From the NCBI RefSeq assembly GCF_003217095.1, contig NZ_QJSR01000005.1:62001-126000 (forward strand): DNA of 64,000 nucleotides, in the 5' to 3' direction. Below the pieces are notes generated by a model. It did no database searches. It saw only the letters and a program-made list of their open reading frames with translations, and was not told the origin of the DNA. This DNA is from Rhizobium sp. PP-CC-3A-592 (lineage in GTDB: Bacteria; Pseudomonadota; Alphaproteobacteria; Rhizobiales; Rhizobiaceae). The first letter of the stretch is position 1; the number at the start of each line of letters is the position of its first letter. Made by a program: the position numbers and the translations under genes. This document shows, in pieces, positions 8,829-19,506 of the stretch.

Positions 8829-8938
8829 AGAGCGCTTCTGCTTTTCTTCGAATCGCAGAAGCTCTCTCTCATTTTGTTCTCCGCAAATCCGGACGCAAAC
8901 CGCTTCGCACTTTTGCTGGATTTGCTCTGAGCCGGCGT
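8829..8938 (+). repeat. Rhizobial intergenic palindromic repeat, copy 1
   Basis: About 110 bp with two imperfect hairpins: cttctgc/gcagaag around 8835-8862 and an aaatccgg/ctggattt pair around 8885-8933. A second copy in the same orientation lies at 29711-29814. The copies share long identical blocks, for example ccgcttcgcacttttgctgg. It resembles a very common intergenic repeat of Rhizobium and Agrobacterium genomes. It lies directly after the emrB-like gene. Confidence 0.75.
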
Positions 8939-8970
8939 TTTTCGTTTTGCCGATGGGCGCGATAATTTCT

Positions 8971-8984
8971 GATTTACGTACATC
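8971..8984. promoter_or_regulatory. Putative LacI-type operator upstream of the LacI/xylBA operon
   Basis: The sequence gatttacgtacatc is a near palindrome with 12 of 14 symmetric positions and a central CG, typical of LacI-family sites. It lies 35 bp before the regulator start. Its core tttacgtac recurs at 13054, in the promoter of the ABC-transporter operon, within a longer shared block. Confidence 0.5.
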
Positions 8985-9018
8985 AAGAATTCCTCTAGAC
9001 CTCGTTTCCGGAGGAGCT

Positions 9019-10095
9019 ATGCGACCGACCGTTCACGATATCGCTGCAGAGGCGGGCGTCAGCCTGGCCACGGTCGACCGGGTTCTGAACCGGCGGCCGG
9101 GCGTGAAGGCGGCGACGCGCATGCGGGTGGAGGCGGCCATCGCAGCCATCGGGTTCGTCCGCGACATGGCGGCCGCAAATCTTGCCAAGAGCCGGGTCTA
9201 TCCCTTCACCTTCATTCTCCCCGCCGGCGACAACTCGTTCATGCGCGGGCTGGAGCGGCATGTGCGCGACGCCATGGCGCGGCCTTCCGCCGACCGTGTG
9301 GCGATCTCGCTGGTCATCGTTCCCCCGTTCGACGGTGCAGCCGTTGCCCGTGCGCTCGATGCGGCGATCTCGAACGAGCCGGCGGGCATCGCCGTCGTCG
9401 CGGTGGATGCGCCCGACGTCGTGGATGCCGCGCGTCGTGTGCAGGCGTCCGGCATTCCCCTGGTGACGCTGGTGTCCGACCTCGGTCCCTCCTGCCGCGA
9501 TCATTTCGCCGGCATCGACAACCACGCGGCGGGGCGCACGGCCGGCAGCCTGATGCGCCGCTTCGTCGGGCAGGAGAGCGCCACCATCGCCGTGCTCGCG
9601 GGCTCGATGCTGGTGCGCGACCATCGCGACAGGCTCGACGGGTTCCGCGCCGCACTGTCCGATAGCTGCCGCGTGCTGCCGGTGCTCGAGGGGCAGGACG
9701 ATCCGGCGGCAACGGAGCGGCTGATCGCCGATCTTCTGGCGCGCCATCCGGATATCGTGGGCATCTACAGTCTCGGCGCCGGCAATCGCGGCCTGATCGC
9801 GGCCCTGCAACGTCATGACCGGCCGCGCCCCCGCGCCGTCATCGCGCATGAGCTCACGCCCCATACGCGCGCCGCGCTTGAAGGCGACCTGATCGATGCC
9901 GTGCTCAACCAGGATGCAGGCCATGAGGTGCGCAGCGCCATCCGCGTTCTCAAGGCCAAGGCCGACGGCATTCCCGCGGTCGAGGCACAGGAGCGCATCC
10001 GCATCGATATCTTTCTCAAGGACAACCTGCCGTTCGCAGACGACGCGGACGGCATGTCCCCTCGCCCATCCAGCGCCCCGCGTGGCGCAAACTAG
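9019..10095 (+). CDS. LacI-family transcriptional regulator of the xylose/sugar operon
   Basis: A 358-residue regulator. The N-terminal HTH is at residues 4-24 (VHDIAAEAGVSLATVDRVLN), with VDR where most LacI proteins have VSR. A periplasmic-binding-protein-like sugar-binding domain covers about 60-345. The ATG at 9019 has a strong ggaggag 3-4 nt upstream. An in-frame ATG at 8947 lies before this site and the promoter elements, so I reject it. It is followed after 9 nt by xylB and then xylA, so it is first in a xyl operon and probably autoregulated through the operator at 8971. The ligand is likely a pentose or related sugar. Confidence 0.9.
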   Translation: MRPTVHDIAAEAGVSLATVDRVLNRRPGVKAATRMRVEAAIAAIGFVRDMAAANLAKSRVYPFTFILPAGDNSFMRGLERHVRDAMARPSADRVAISLVIVPPFDGAAVARALDAAISNEPAGIAVVAVDAPDVVDAARRVQASGIPLVTLVSDLGPSCRDHFAGIDNHAAGRTAGSLMRRFVGQESATIAVLAGSMLVRDHRDRLDGFRAALSDSCRVLPVLEGQDDPAATERLIADLLARHPDIVGIYSLGAGNRGLIAALQRHDRPRPRAVIAHELTPHTRAALEGDLIDAVLNQDAGHEVRSAIRVLKAKADGIPAVEAQERIRIDIFLKDNLPFADDADGMSPRPSSAPRGAN

Positions 10096-10104
10096 GAGCA
10101 TTCC

Positions 10105-11556
10105 ATGTATCTCGGCATCGATCTCGGCACGTCCGGCGTCAAGGCGCTGCTTATCGACGGCGAGCAGCGCATCATCGGTTCGGCGACCGGCGCCTGCGAC
10201 GTGCTGCGCCCGCATCCCGGCTGGTCGGAGCAGGACCCGGCCGACTGGATCCGCGCCACGCAGGAGGCGATCGCCGGCCTGAAGGCATCCCATCCCGCCG
10301 AGCTTGCCGCCGTGCGCGGCATCGGCCTGTCCGGACACATGCACGGCGCGACGCTGCTCGACGAGAGCGACAGCGTGCTGCGTCCCTGCATTCTCTGGAA
10401 CGACACGCGCTCCCATGCCGAGGCCGCAGCGCTCGACGCCGATCCGCAGTTTCGCGCCATCACCGGCAACATCGTTTTCCCCGGCTTCACAGCGCCGAAG
10501 CTCGCCTGGGTGGCGAAGAACGAGCCGGACGTGTTTGCCAAGGTGCGCTGGGTGCTGCTGCCGAAGGACTATCTGCGTCTCTGGCTGACGGGCGAGCATA
10601 TGTCGGAGATGTCGGATTCCGCCGGCACGTCCTGGCTCGATACGGGCAAGCGTGCCTGGTCGGAAAGCCTGCTGGCGGCAACGGGCCTCAGCGAACGGCA
10701 GATGCCGTCCCTGGTCGAGGGCACGGCGCCTGCGGGTACGCTGAAGTCGGATCTTGCGGCCGGCTGGGGCATGGGTGCCGGGGTCGTGGTGGCCGGTGGT
10801 GCCGGCGACAATGCGGCGTCTGCCTGCGGCATGGGCACCATCGGCGAGGGCCAGGCTTTTGTTTCGCTCGGCACGTCGGGCGTGCTCTTTGCCGCGAATG
10901 CCCGTTACCTGCCCAATCCGGAAAGTGCGGTTCACGCCTTCTGCCATGCGCTTCCCGACACATGGCACCAGATGGGCGTCATCCTGTCGGCGACCGATGC
11001 GCTGAACTGGCATGCCGGCGTCACCGGCCGCAGCGCCTCCGAACTGACGCAGGAGCTGGGCGATACGCTGCAGGCCCCGACCGGCGTCACCTTCCTTCCC
11101 TATCTCTCCGGTGAGCGCACGCCGCACAACGATGCCACCATCCGCGGCGCCTTCATCGGCCTTGGCCATGAGAGCGGCCGGGTGGTGCTGACGCAGGCGG
11201 TGCTGGAAGGCGTGTCCTTCGCCATCCGCGACAGCCTTGAGGCCTTGAAGCGTGCGGGCACGCAGCTGCACCGAATGACCGCCATCGGCGGCGGATCGCG
11301 CTCCGCCTATTGGCTGTCGTCGCTCGCGACCGCGCTCGACCTGCCGGTCGACGTGCCGGCCGATGGCGACTTCGGTGCAGCCTTCGGGGCTGCCCGTCTC
11401 GGCCTTGTGGCAGCCACCGGTTCCGACCCGCTTTCCGTCTTCACGCCGCCGAAGACTGCCCACACTGTGGAGCCGGTCGCTTCGCTGCGCGAGGCCTATG
11501 AGGACGCCTATCAGCGCTATGGCAGGCTCTACCCTGCCATCCGCGCCGCCTACTGA
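10105..11556 (+). CDS. xylB: Xylulokinase (FGGY family)
   Basis: Phosphorylates D-xylulose to xylulose 5-phosphate for the pentose phosphate pathway. It has 483 residues, the normal size. The N-terminal ATPase motif [13 protein letters not shown] is at 4-16, the substrate region [11 protein letters not shown] near 75 and ILWNDTR near 96. The likely catalytic Asp is in [14 protein letters not shown] near 235. A C-terminal GGGSRSAYW motif contacts ATP. The start has taggagc upstream. It lies 9 nt after the LacI gene and 32 nt before xylA, so the three are likely co-transcribed. Confidence 0.95.
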   Translation: MYLGIDLGTSGVKALLIDGEQRIIGSATGACDVLRPHPGWSEQDPADWIRATQEAIAGLKASHPAELAAVRGIGLSGHMHGATLLDESDSVLRPCILWNDTRSHAEAAALDADPQFRAITGNIVFPGFTAPKLAWVAKNEPDVFAKVRWVLLPKDYLRLWLTGEHMSEMSDSAGTSWLDTGKRAWSESLLAATGLSERQMPSLVEGTAPAGTLKSDLAAGWGMGAGVVVAGGAGDNAASACGMGTIGEGQAFVSLGTSGVLFAANARYLPNPESAVHAFCHALPDTWHQMGVILSATDALNWHAGVTGRSASELTQELGDTLQAPTGVTFLPYLSGERTPHNDATIRGAFIGLGHESGRVVLTQAVLEGVSFAIRDSLEALKRAGTQLHRMTAIGGGSRSAYWLSSLATALDLPVDVPADGDFGAAFGAARLGLVAATGSDPLSVFTPPKTAHTVEPVASLREAYEDAYQRYGRLYPAIRAAY

Positions 11557-11588
11557 CACCAGATAATGACATCATTGGAGGAGACATC

Positions 11589-12896
11589 ATGAGCACCGGT
11601 TATTTCAAGGACATCCAGAAGATCCGCTTTGAAGGGCCTGACAGCACCAACCCGCTGGCCTTTCGCCACTACGACCCGAACGAAGTGGTCATGGGCAAGC
11701 GGATGGAAGAGCATCTGCGCTTTGCGGTTGCCTATTGGCACACCTTCGTCTGGCCGGGCGGCGACCCCTTCGGCGGGCAGACCTTCGAGCGTCCCTGGTT
11801 CGAGGACAGTATGAAGGCGGCAAAGTTGAAGGCCGACGTCGCGTTCGAATTCTTCGACCTGTTGGGCGTGCCCTATTACTGCTTCCACGATGCCGACGTG
11901 CGGCCGGAAGGCAAGACCTTTGCCGAGAACACGAAGAACCTGAACGAGATCGTCGATTACTTCGCCGGCAAACAGCAGGAGACCGGTGTCAAGCTGCTCT
12001 GGGGCACGGCGAACCTCTTCTCGCATCGGCGCTACATGTCGGGCGCGGCGACCAATCCGGATCCGGATGTCTTCGCTTTCGCGGCCGCGACGGTCAAGAC
12101 CTGCATGGATGCGACCGTGAAGCTCGACGGCGAGAACTATGTGCTCTGGGGTGGGCGCGAAGGATACGAGACGCTGCTCAACACCAACCTGAAGCAGGAA
12201 CTCGACCAGCTCGGCCGCTTCGTCAACATGGTGGTGGAGTACAAGCACAAGATCGGTTTCAAGGGTGCGATCCTGATCGAGCCGAAGCCGCAGGAGCCGA
12301 CCAAGCACCAGTACGACTACGACGTCGCGACCGTCTACGGCTTCCTGAAGTCCTACGGCCTCGAGAACGAGGTGAAACTCAACATCGAGCAGGGCCATGC
12401 CATCCTGGCCGGCCACTCCTTCGAGCACGAGCTGGCGCTCGCCAATGCGCTCGGCCTGTTCGGCTCGATCGACATGAACCGCAACGACTACCAGTCCGGT
12501 TGGGATACCGACCAGTTCCCCAACAACGTCCCGGAAATGGCGCTCGCCTACTATCAGGTTCTGGCGGGCGGCGGCTTCACCACCGGCGGCACCAACTTCG
12601 ACGCCAAGCTGCGTCGGCAGTCGCTGGATGCGGAAGATCTTCTCATCGGTCATATCGGCGGTATGGATTGCTGCGCACGCGGCCTGAAGGCGGCGGCCAA
12701 GATGATCGAGGACAAGGCGCTGTCCGGTCCGCTGGACGCGCGTTATGCAGGCTGGAGCACGGAAGACGGCCGCAAGCGGCTGACATCCATGTCGCTCGAG
12801 GACCTTGCAGCCCATGTGGAAGCGACCGACCTCAATCCGCAACCGCGCTCCGGCCGTCAGGAATATCTGGAGAACGTAGTCAACCGCTACGTCTAG
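11589..12896 (+). CDS. xylA: Xylose isomerase (class II)
   Basis: Interconverts D-xylose and D-xylulose, a metal-dependent cytoplasmic reaction. It has 435 residues, typical of the longer class II enzymes. Recognisable motifs are the catalytic-His region YYCFHDAD near 96-103, the signature [12 protein letters not shown] near 185, the metal ligand Glu in [16 protein letters not shown] near 233, and [13 protein letters not shown] near 335. A ggaggag site precedes the ATG. A strong terminator follows, so the operon ends here and the ABC transporter has its own promoter. Confidence 0.97.
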   Translation: MSTGYFKDIQKIRFEGPDSTNPLAFRHYDPNEVVMGKRMEEHLRFAVAYWHTFVWPGGDPFGGQTFERPWFEDSMKAAKLKADVAFEFFDLLGVPYYCFHDADVRPEGKTFAENTKNLNEIVDYFAGKQQETGVKLLWGTANLFSHRRYMSGAATNPDPDVFAFAAATVKTCMDATVKLDGENYVLWGGREGYETLLNTNLKQELDQLGRFVNMVVEYKHKIGFKGAILIEPKPQEPTKHQYDYDVATVYGFLKSYGLENEVKLNIEQGHAILAGHSFEHELALANALGLFGSIDMNRNDYQSGWDTDQFPNNVPEMALAYYQVLAGGGFTTGGTNFDAKLRRQSLDAEDLLIGHIGGMDCCARGLKAAAKMIEDKALSGPLDARYAGWSTEDGRKRLTSMSLEDLAAHVEATDLNPQPRSGRQEYLENVVNRYV

Positions 12897-12914
12897 GCGA
12901 TCTAGACGTGATCC

Positions 12915-12957
12915 AAATCCGGCGCGTTCGCGGAAGCGAACGCGCCGGATTTGTTTT
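12915..12957 (+). terminator. Rho-independent terminator of the LacI-xylB-xylA operon
   Basis: A 17-bp perfect stem, 12915-12931 with 12936-12952, has a ggaa tetraloop and is followed by gtttt. It lies 18 bp after the xylA stop. Confidence 0.93.
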
Positions 12958-13051
12958 CCATGATCTGCAAACCCTCATTTTTAGGGTAATCGTACATTAA
13001 CAATATCTTAGAGAGAGGCGAACACCTCTCCGTGATCAGGCAGACAAAGCT

Positions 13052-13096
13052 GCTTTACGTACCTCATCAATTGCGCTAGCTTCGATTTCGGAGGAG
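13052..13096 (+). promoter_or_regulatory. Promoter/operator block of the ABC operon, a copy of the LacI-gene promoter
   Basis: Positions 13054-13096 align with 8973-9015 at most positions, with one gap. Both have tttacgtac, then tca, aatt, ctag and tttc, ending in ggaggag. The operator-like core lies at 13052-13065. A related half, cgtacatta, lies about 60 bp upstream at 12991-12999. The likely reading is that the LacI product controls both the xyl operon and the transporter operon. Confidence 0.55.
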
Positions 13097-13103
13097 ATTC
13101 AGC

Positions 13104-13225
13104 GTGATTTCGACAGCACCTTTTGGCGCTTGCGGCGGACACCCATCAGCGCGCCGATCTGTATTTTTGCGTTTGCATCGCGGACGTCGCGTTTCGTCTC
13201 AGGCGTTCGCGATGCGGAGCGCTGC

Positions 13226-13229
<4 letters not shown>
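13104..13229 (+). CDS. Short leader ORF (41 codons) coupled to the sugar ABC ATPase gene
   Basis: A GTG at 13104 lies 7 nt after a near-perfect ggaggag (13090-13096), the best ribosome-binding site in the transporter operon. The frame encodes 41 residues, Arg/Ser-rich, starting MISTAPFG. Its TGA at 13227 overlaps the ATG of the ABC ATPase as ATGA. This is the layout of a translationally coupled leader peptide. The ATPase start is in another frame, so this is not an N-terminal extension. No function is known to me. It may only deliver ribosomes to the ATPase start. Confidence 0.45.
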
Positions 13230-14751
<1,522 letters not shown>

Positions 14752-14755
<4 letters not shown>

Positions 14756-15771
14756 CGCGGGGGACAATGACCAATATCACGGCAGACGGCGCAAAGCCGG
14801 CACGATCCATTCGCAACATCGACCTCGGGGCCGTCGCGCCCTTCATCGCTCTGGCGCTGCTGCTGGTGCTCGGCGCCTTCGCGCATCCGAATTTCCTCAG
14901 CATCGACAACCTGACCAACGTGCTGGCGCGTAGCGCCTTCATCGCGGTCATCGCCGTCGGCGCGACCTTCGTCATCTCGTCCGGCGGGCTCGATCTCTCC
15001 GTCGGGGCCATGGTCGCCTTCGTCGCGAGTGTGATGATCCTGCTTTTGAACAGCGGTGCGGCGGGCAGTCCCGGCATGACGCTTCTGGCGGGCGTCGGCA
15101 TCGCCCTTCTGGTGGGGGCTGCCTGTGGGCTGGCCAACGGTCTGGTAACCACCGTCGGGCGGATCGAGCCCTTCATCGCGACGCTCGGCGCCATGGGCAT
15201 CTATCGCGGGCTGACGACGTGGCTGTCGCAGGGCGGCGCCATCACGCTGCGCGACCCGGCCGTCCAGTCGCTTTACCGGCCGGCCTATTTCGGCACCATT
15301 CTCGGCGTTCCCGTGCCGATCGTTGTCATCTTCGTCACGGCGGCCATCGGCGCCTTCGTGCTCTATCGCACGCGCTATGGACGGCATGTCGTCGCGGTCG
15401 GCTCCAACGAGGATGTCGCGCGCTATTCCGGCATCAAGGTCAACCGCGTCCGCACCATCGCCTACATTATCCAAGGGCTTTGCGTCGCCATCGCGGTTCT
15501 CATCTATGTGCCCCGGCTCGGATCGACATCGGCGACCACGGGCATTCTCTGGGAGCTGCAGGCGATCACCGCCGTGGTCGTCGGTGGCACGGCGCTGCGT
15601 GGCGGCGTCGGGCGCATCTGGGGCACGATCTGCGGCGCCTTCATTCTGGAGATCGTCGGCAACATCATGCTCCTGTCCAACGTGGTCAGCGAGTATCTGC
15701 TGAGCGCGATCCAGGGCGCCATCATCATCATCGCCATGCTGGTCCAGAGGTTCCTGATCCGGCGGCCATGA
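14752..15771 (+). CDS. Sugar ABC transporter permease (RbsC/XylH type)
   Basis: A 339-residue inner-membrane permease of the branched/sugar permease family with about eight to ten helices. The family signature GGLDLSVGAMVAF is near residue 80 and the cytoplasmic EAA-like loop near 225 (VGSNEDVARYSGI). The GTG at 14752 overlaps the ATPase stop as GTGA and has ggggagg 4 nt upstream. An ATG at 14767 with a weaker ggggga is an alternative that would shorten the protein by five residues. It is followed by the binding protein. Confidence 0.93.
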
Positions 15772-15838
15772 ACGGGATAAGGGTTTGCGGGCGCCCGGGC
15801 CAATGCCCAGAAGCCGGCATCATCGGGAGGAGAAGAAC

Positions 15839-16795
15839 ATGAAAAAACGTATTCTGGGACTGGCATTTGTTATGGCACTGGCAGGCACGGCCCTGTCATC
15901 TGGTGCCTTCGCGCAGGAGACGAAGACGATCGGCGTGTCGATCCCGGCCGCCGACCACGGCTGGACATCCGGCGTGGTGTTCCATGCCGAGCGCGTGGCG
16001 AAGCTTCTGATGGCCGAACATCCTGGCCTCAATGTCATCGTCAAGACATCGCCGGACGCGGCCAATCAGGCAAACGCCGTGCAGGACCTCAACACGCAGG
16101 GCATCGACGCTCTCGTCATCCTGCCGTCCGATCCGGATCCGCTGGTCAACGCCATCCGGGAAGTCAAGGACAAGGGCAAGTTCGTCACCATCGTCGACCG
16201 CGCACCGAGCGTCAATGACGACACGATCCGCGATCTCTATGTGGCCGGCAACAACCCGGCGCTCGGCGAAGTCGCTGGCAAATACATTGCCGGCAAGACG
16301 CCGGATGCCGAAGTCGTCATCATCCGCGGCCTACCGATCCCGATCGACCAGCAGCGTCAGGACGGGTTCGACAAGGGCATTGCCGGCTCCAACGTCAAGG
16401 TTCTCGACCGCCAGTTCGGCAACTGGAACCGCGACGACGCCTTCAAGGTGATGCAGGACTTCCTGACCAAGTACCAGAAGATCGATGTGGTCTGGTGCCA
16501 GGACGACGACATGGCCGTGGGCGTGCTGCAGGCGATCGAACAGTCCGGCCGCAAGGACATCCAGTATGTCGTCGCCGGTGCTGGCTCCAAGGATATGATC
16601 AAGAAGGTCATGGACGGCGACAAGATGATCCCGGTCGATGTGCTCTACCCACCGGCCATGGTCGGCACGGCGATGGAGCTGACGGCCTCCGCGCTCTACG
16701 ATCAGGTCCCCGTCAGCGGCACCTATACGCTGGATGCGACGCTGGTGACCAAGGAGAATGCCGAGAAGTTCTACTTCCCGGATTCGCCATTCTGA
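15839..16795 (+). CDS. Periplasmic sugar-binding protein of the ribose-type ABC importer
   Basis: A 318-residue type I periplasmic-binding protein (peripla_BP_4 family). A signal peptide covers 1-25, with a basic start (MKKR), a hydrophobic core and cleavage after GAFA. The mature protein has the two-lobe sugar-binding fold, with typical VQDLNTQGIDALVILPSDPDPLV and CQDDDMAVGVLQAI stretches. The ATG at 15839 has gggaggag 6-8 nt upstream. The ligand is not certain. The xylBA neighbours suggest a pentose, and the downstream isomerase/oxidoreductase suggests a wider glycoside or polyol range. Confidence 0.93.
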   Translation: MKKRILGLAFVMALAGTALSSGAFAQETKTIGVSIPAADHGWTSGVVFHAERVAKLLMAEHPGLNVIVKTSPDAANQANAVQDLNTQGIDALVILPSDPDPLVNAIREVKDKGKFVTIVDRAPSVNDDTIRDLYVAGNNPALGEVAGKYIAGKTPDAEVVIIRGLPIPIDQQRQDGFDKGIAGSNVKVLDRQFGNWNRDDAFKVMQDFLTKYQKIDVVWCQDDDMAVGVLQAIEQSGRKDIQYVVAGAGSKDMIKKVMDGDKMIPVDVLYPPAMVGTAMELTASALYDQVPVSGTYTLDATLVTKENAEKFYFPDSPF

Positions 16796-16808
16796 TCAGC
16801 GATCAAGG

Positions 16809-16839
16809 GCCGCCTGCGGACCCCCGCAGGCGGCTTTTT
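16809..16839 (+). terminator. Rho-independent terminator of the sugar ABC operon
   Basis: An 11-bp perfect stem, 16809-16819 with 16824-16834, has a 4-nt loop and is followed by five Ts (16835-16839). It lies 13 bp after the binding-protein stop. It may allow partial read-through to the isomerase gene. Confidence 0.92.
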
Positions 16840-16923
16840 CATGCCCTGAGCGGACGAAACGTCGCGCCGCCGATGGCCGGAACGGGTTGCGCCCATATGT
16901 CAGAGTGATACCGTACCGCTTGG

Positions 16924-16937
16924 CTGCAACGTTGCAG
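16924..16937. promoter_or_regulatory. Palindromic operator (LacI/GntR-like) before the isomerase gene
   Basis: ctgcaacgttgcag is a 14-bp perfect palindrome with a central CG, 93 bp before the isomerase start. Its shape fits a LacI-family repressor. It differs from the tttacgtac block upstream of the xyl and ABC operons, so a different regulator may act here. Confidence 0.5.
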
Positions 16938-17029
16938 GCGGGCGGGATCGTAAAAAGATGGGTGGCCGAAAGGTCTGCTCGACAGGATCGCTGCGCTGCG
17001 GCCGAGCGACAGAATGGAGGAGTTGTAAG

Positions 17030-18082
17030 ATGAAGACGATCAAGGGGCCGGGCTTGTTTCTGGCGCAGTTTGCGGGCGATGAGGCCCCGTTCAATTCCTT
17101 CGATGCCATCACGAAATGGGCAGCCGACATCGGCTACAAGGGCGTGCAGGTGCCCACATGGGATGCGCGGCTTATCGACCTGAGACAAGCTGCGGAGTCT
17201 AAGGGCTATTGCGACGATCTGGCAGGCCAGGCGCGCGACAACGGCGTCGTCATCACCGAGCTATCGACCCATCTACAGGGCCAGCTGGTCGCCGTTCACC
17301 CGGCCTATGACGAGGGCTTCGACGGATTTGCAGCACCCGAAGTGCGCGGCAATCCGAAGGCGCGGCAGGAATGGGCCGTCGATCAGGTCAAGCTCGCGCT
17401 GACCGCGTCGAAGCACCTCGGCCTGAACGCTATGGCCAGTTTCTCCGGCGCGCTTGCCTGGCCCTATCTCTACCCGTGGCCGCAGCGTCCGGCAGGGCTG
17501 GTGGAAACCGCCTTTGACGAACTGGCGAAGCGCTGGAAACCGATCCTCGACCATGCCGAGGATTGCGGTGTCGATATCTGCTATGAGATCCATCCCGGCG
17601 AAGACCTGCATGACGGCATCACCTACGAGATGTTTCTGGAGCGCACCGGCAACCATGCCCGCGCCTGCATGCTCTACGATCCCTCGCACTATATCCTGCA
17701 ATGCCTCGACTATCTCGACAATATCGACATCTACAAGGATCGCATCCGGATGTTCCACGTCAAGGATGCGGAGTTCAACCCGACCGGCCGTCAGGGCGTC
17801 TATGGCGGGTTCCAGAGCTGGGTCAACCGCGCGGGCCGCTTCCGGTCGCTGGGAGACGGGCAGGTGGATTTTGGCGCCGTGTTCTCGAAGATGACAGCGA
17901 ACGATTTCGACGGCTGGGCCGTGGTCGAGTGGGAATGCGCACTGAAGCATCCTGAGGACGGTGCTCGGGAAGGAGCCGAGTTCGTCAAACACCACATCAT
18001 CCGCGTGACGGAAAAGGCGTTCGACGACTTTGCCACTGGCGGAACGGATGAAGCCGCCAATCGGCGCATGCTCGGCATCTGA
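17030..18082 (+). CDS. Sugar phosphate isomerase/epimerase family protein (AP_endonuc_2 TIM barrel)
   Basis: A 350-residue xylose-isomerase-like TIM barrel. Metal-ligand regions are visible: Glu in ICYEIHPGED near 187, Asp in LYDPSHY near 220, His in MFHVKDAEF near 249 and Glu in VVEWECAL near 309. Such proteins isomerise or epimerise free sugars, and some cleave 3-keto-glycosides. The ATG at 17030 follows ggaggag. An upstream in-frame ATG at 16958 is rejected. The next gene, 39 nt downstream, is a Gfo/Idh/MocA oxidoreductase. That pairing recurs in inositol and 3-keto-sugar pathways. The exact substrate is unknown. Confidence 0.88.
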   Translation: MKTIKGPGLFLAQFAGDEAPFNSFDAITKWAADIGYKGVQVPTWDARLIDLRQAAESKGYCDDLAGQARDNGVVITELSTHLQGQLVAVHPAYDEGFDGFAAPEVRGNPKARQEWAVDQVKLALTASKHLGLNAMASFSGALAWPYLYPWPQRPAGLVETAFDELAKRWKPILDHAEDCGVDICYEIHPGEDLHDGITYEMFLERTGNHARACMLYDPSHYILQCLDYLDNIDIYKDRIRMFHVKDAEFNPTGRQGVYGGFQSWVNRAGRFRSLGDGQVDFGAVFSKMTANDFDGWAVVEWECALKHPEDGAREGAEFVKHHIIRVTEKAFDDFATGGTDEAANRRMLGI

Positions 18083-18121
18083 CGACACCGCGTTTACGCG
18101 ACACGAAAACGGAGAACAGGA

Positions 18122-19306
18122 ATGGCCATCGAAGGTAAGGCAGCGGAGGCGCGCCAGCCGCGCATTCGGCTCGGAATGGTGGGCGGCGGGCAGGGGGCCT
18201 TTATTGGTGCTGTGCACCGTATGGCAGCGCGTCTCGACGATCAGTTCACGCTGGTCGCGGGCGCGTTGTCCTCGACGCCGGAAAAGGCGCAGGCTTCGGG
18301 GTTGGAACTCGGCCTCGATCCGGCCCGCACCTATGCCGACTATCGGCAGATGGCGATCCGCGAGGCCAAGCTGAAGGACGGCATCGAGGCCGTGGCGATC
18401 GTCACGCCGAACCATGTGCATTACGAGGCAGCGCGGGAGTTTCTGAAGCGCGGCATCCACGTCATCTGCGACAAGCCGCTGACCTCGACACTTGGCGATG
18501 CCCGCAAGCTCAAGGCGTTGGCGGACGAGAGCGAGGCCCTGTTCATCCTCACCCACAATTACACCGGCTATCCCATGGTTCGGCAGGCGCGGGCTATGGT
18601 CGCGAAGGGTGATATCGGCACGGTGCGCCTCGTCCAGGTGGAGTATCCGCAGGACTGGCTGACGGATGCGGTGGAGAAGTCCGGCTCCAAGCAGGCGGAA
18701 TGGCGCACGGACCCGGCACGTTCCGGCGCGGGTGGCTCGACCGGCGATATCGGCACGCATGCCTATAATCTCGGTGCCTTCGTCTCCGGACTGGAACTTG
18801 AGGAGCTCGCAGCCGATCTCGACAGCTTCGTGGAGGGTCGGGCGCTCGATGACAATGCCCATGTCATGCTGCGTTTCAAGGAGAAGGACGGCGTACGCGC
18901 CAAGGGTTTGCTCTGGTGTAGCCAGGTGGCGCCGGGCCACGAGAACGGGCTGCAGGTTCGGATCTATGGCACCAAGGGCGGGCTCGAATGGACGCAGAAG
19001 GACCCGAACTATCTCTGGTACACGCCATTCGGCCAGCCGAAGCAGCTCCTGACCCGCATGGGTGCCGGCGCGCTTGAAGAAGCCAACCGGGTTTCCCGCA
19101 TCCCCTCCGGTCATCCCGAGGGGTACCTCGAAGGCTTTGCGACGATCTACGCCGAGGCTGCCCGCGCCATCCAGGCGAAGCGCTCCGGCGGCAAGGTCGA
19201 TCCGGCTGTCACCTATCCCACGATCGATGACGGCATGAAGGGCATGCTGTTCGTGGATGCCTGCGTGCGGTCATCGAAGCGGAACGGGGCCTGGGTCTCG
19301 GTCTGA
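18122..19306 (+). CDS. Gfo/Idh/MocA-family NAD(P)-dependent oxidoreductase
   Basis: A 394-residue sugar or polyol dehydrogenase. The Rossmann motif GMVGGGQGAFIG is at 18-29. The conserved EKP-like motif appears as CDKPLTS near residue 120; Asp replaces the usual Glu but the catalytic Lys is kept. The His-containing GDIGTHAYNLG near 212 also fits. The C-terminal alpha/beta domain binds the sugar. It is co-directional with the isomerase (39-nt gap) and ends in a terminator. The pair would oxidise a sugar or glycoside and then rearrange or cleave it. The substrate is unproven. Confidence 0.9.
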   Translation: MAIEGKAAEARQPRIRLGMVGGGQGAFIGAVHRMAARLDDQFTLVAGALSSTPEKAQASGLELGLDPARTYADYRQMAIREAKLKDGIEAVAIVTPNHVHYEAAREFLKRGIHVICDKPLTSTLGDARKLKALADESEALFILTHNYTGYPMVRQARAMVAKGDIGTVRLVQVEYPQDWLTDAVEKSGSKQAEWRTDPARSGAGGSTGDIGTHAYNLGAFVSGLELEELAADLDSFVEGRALDDNAHVMLRFKEKDGVRAKGLLWCSQVAPGHENGLQVRIYGTKGGLEWTQKDPNYLWYTPFGQPKQLLTRMGAGALEEANRVSRIPSGHPEGYLEGFATIYAEAARAIQAKRSGGKVDPAVTYPTIDDGMKGMLFVDACVRSSKRNGAWVSV

Positions 19307-19330
19307 CCTCCCACACGCTTGCGGATTATC

Positions 19331-19362
19331 GCCACTGGATGTTCCACGTCCGGTGGCTTTTT
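19331..19362 (+). terminator. Rho-independent terminator after the Gfo/Idh gene
   Basis: A 9-bp stem with one wobble pair, 19331-19339 with 19349-19357, is followed by five Ts. It lies 25 bp after the stop codon and separates this operon from the beta-glucosidase. Confidence 0.8.
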
Positions 19363-19506
19363 CGTGTGCTCTTCACGTCTCCGGTCATCCGCCGTTCATG
19401 TTCGCGTGGATAGTCTTCCCAGCTTGCCGACTTTACGGCTCTGGCTTTCCCTGCGCCGCGGCGGTATGGGCGTCGCCCGAGACGACGATTGAAGAGGACA
19501 CGAGTG

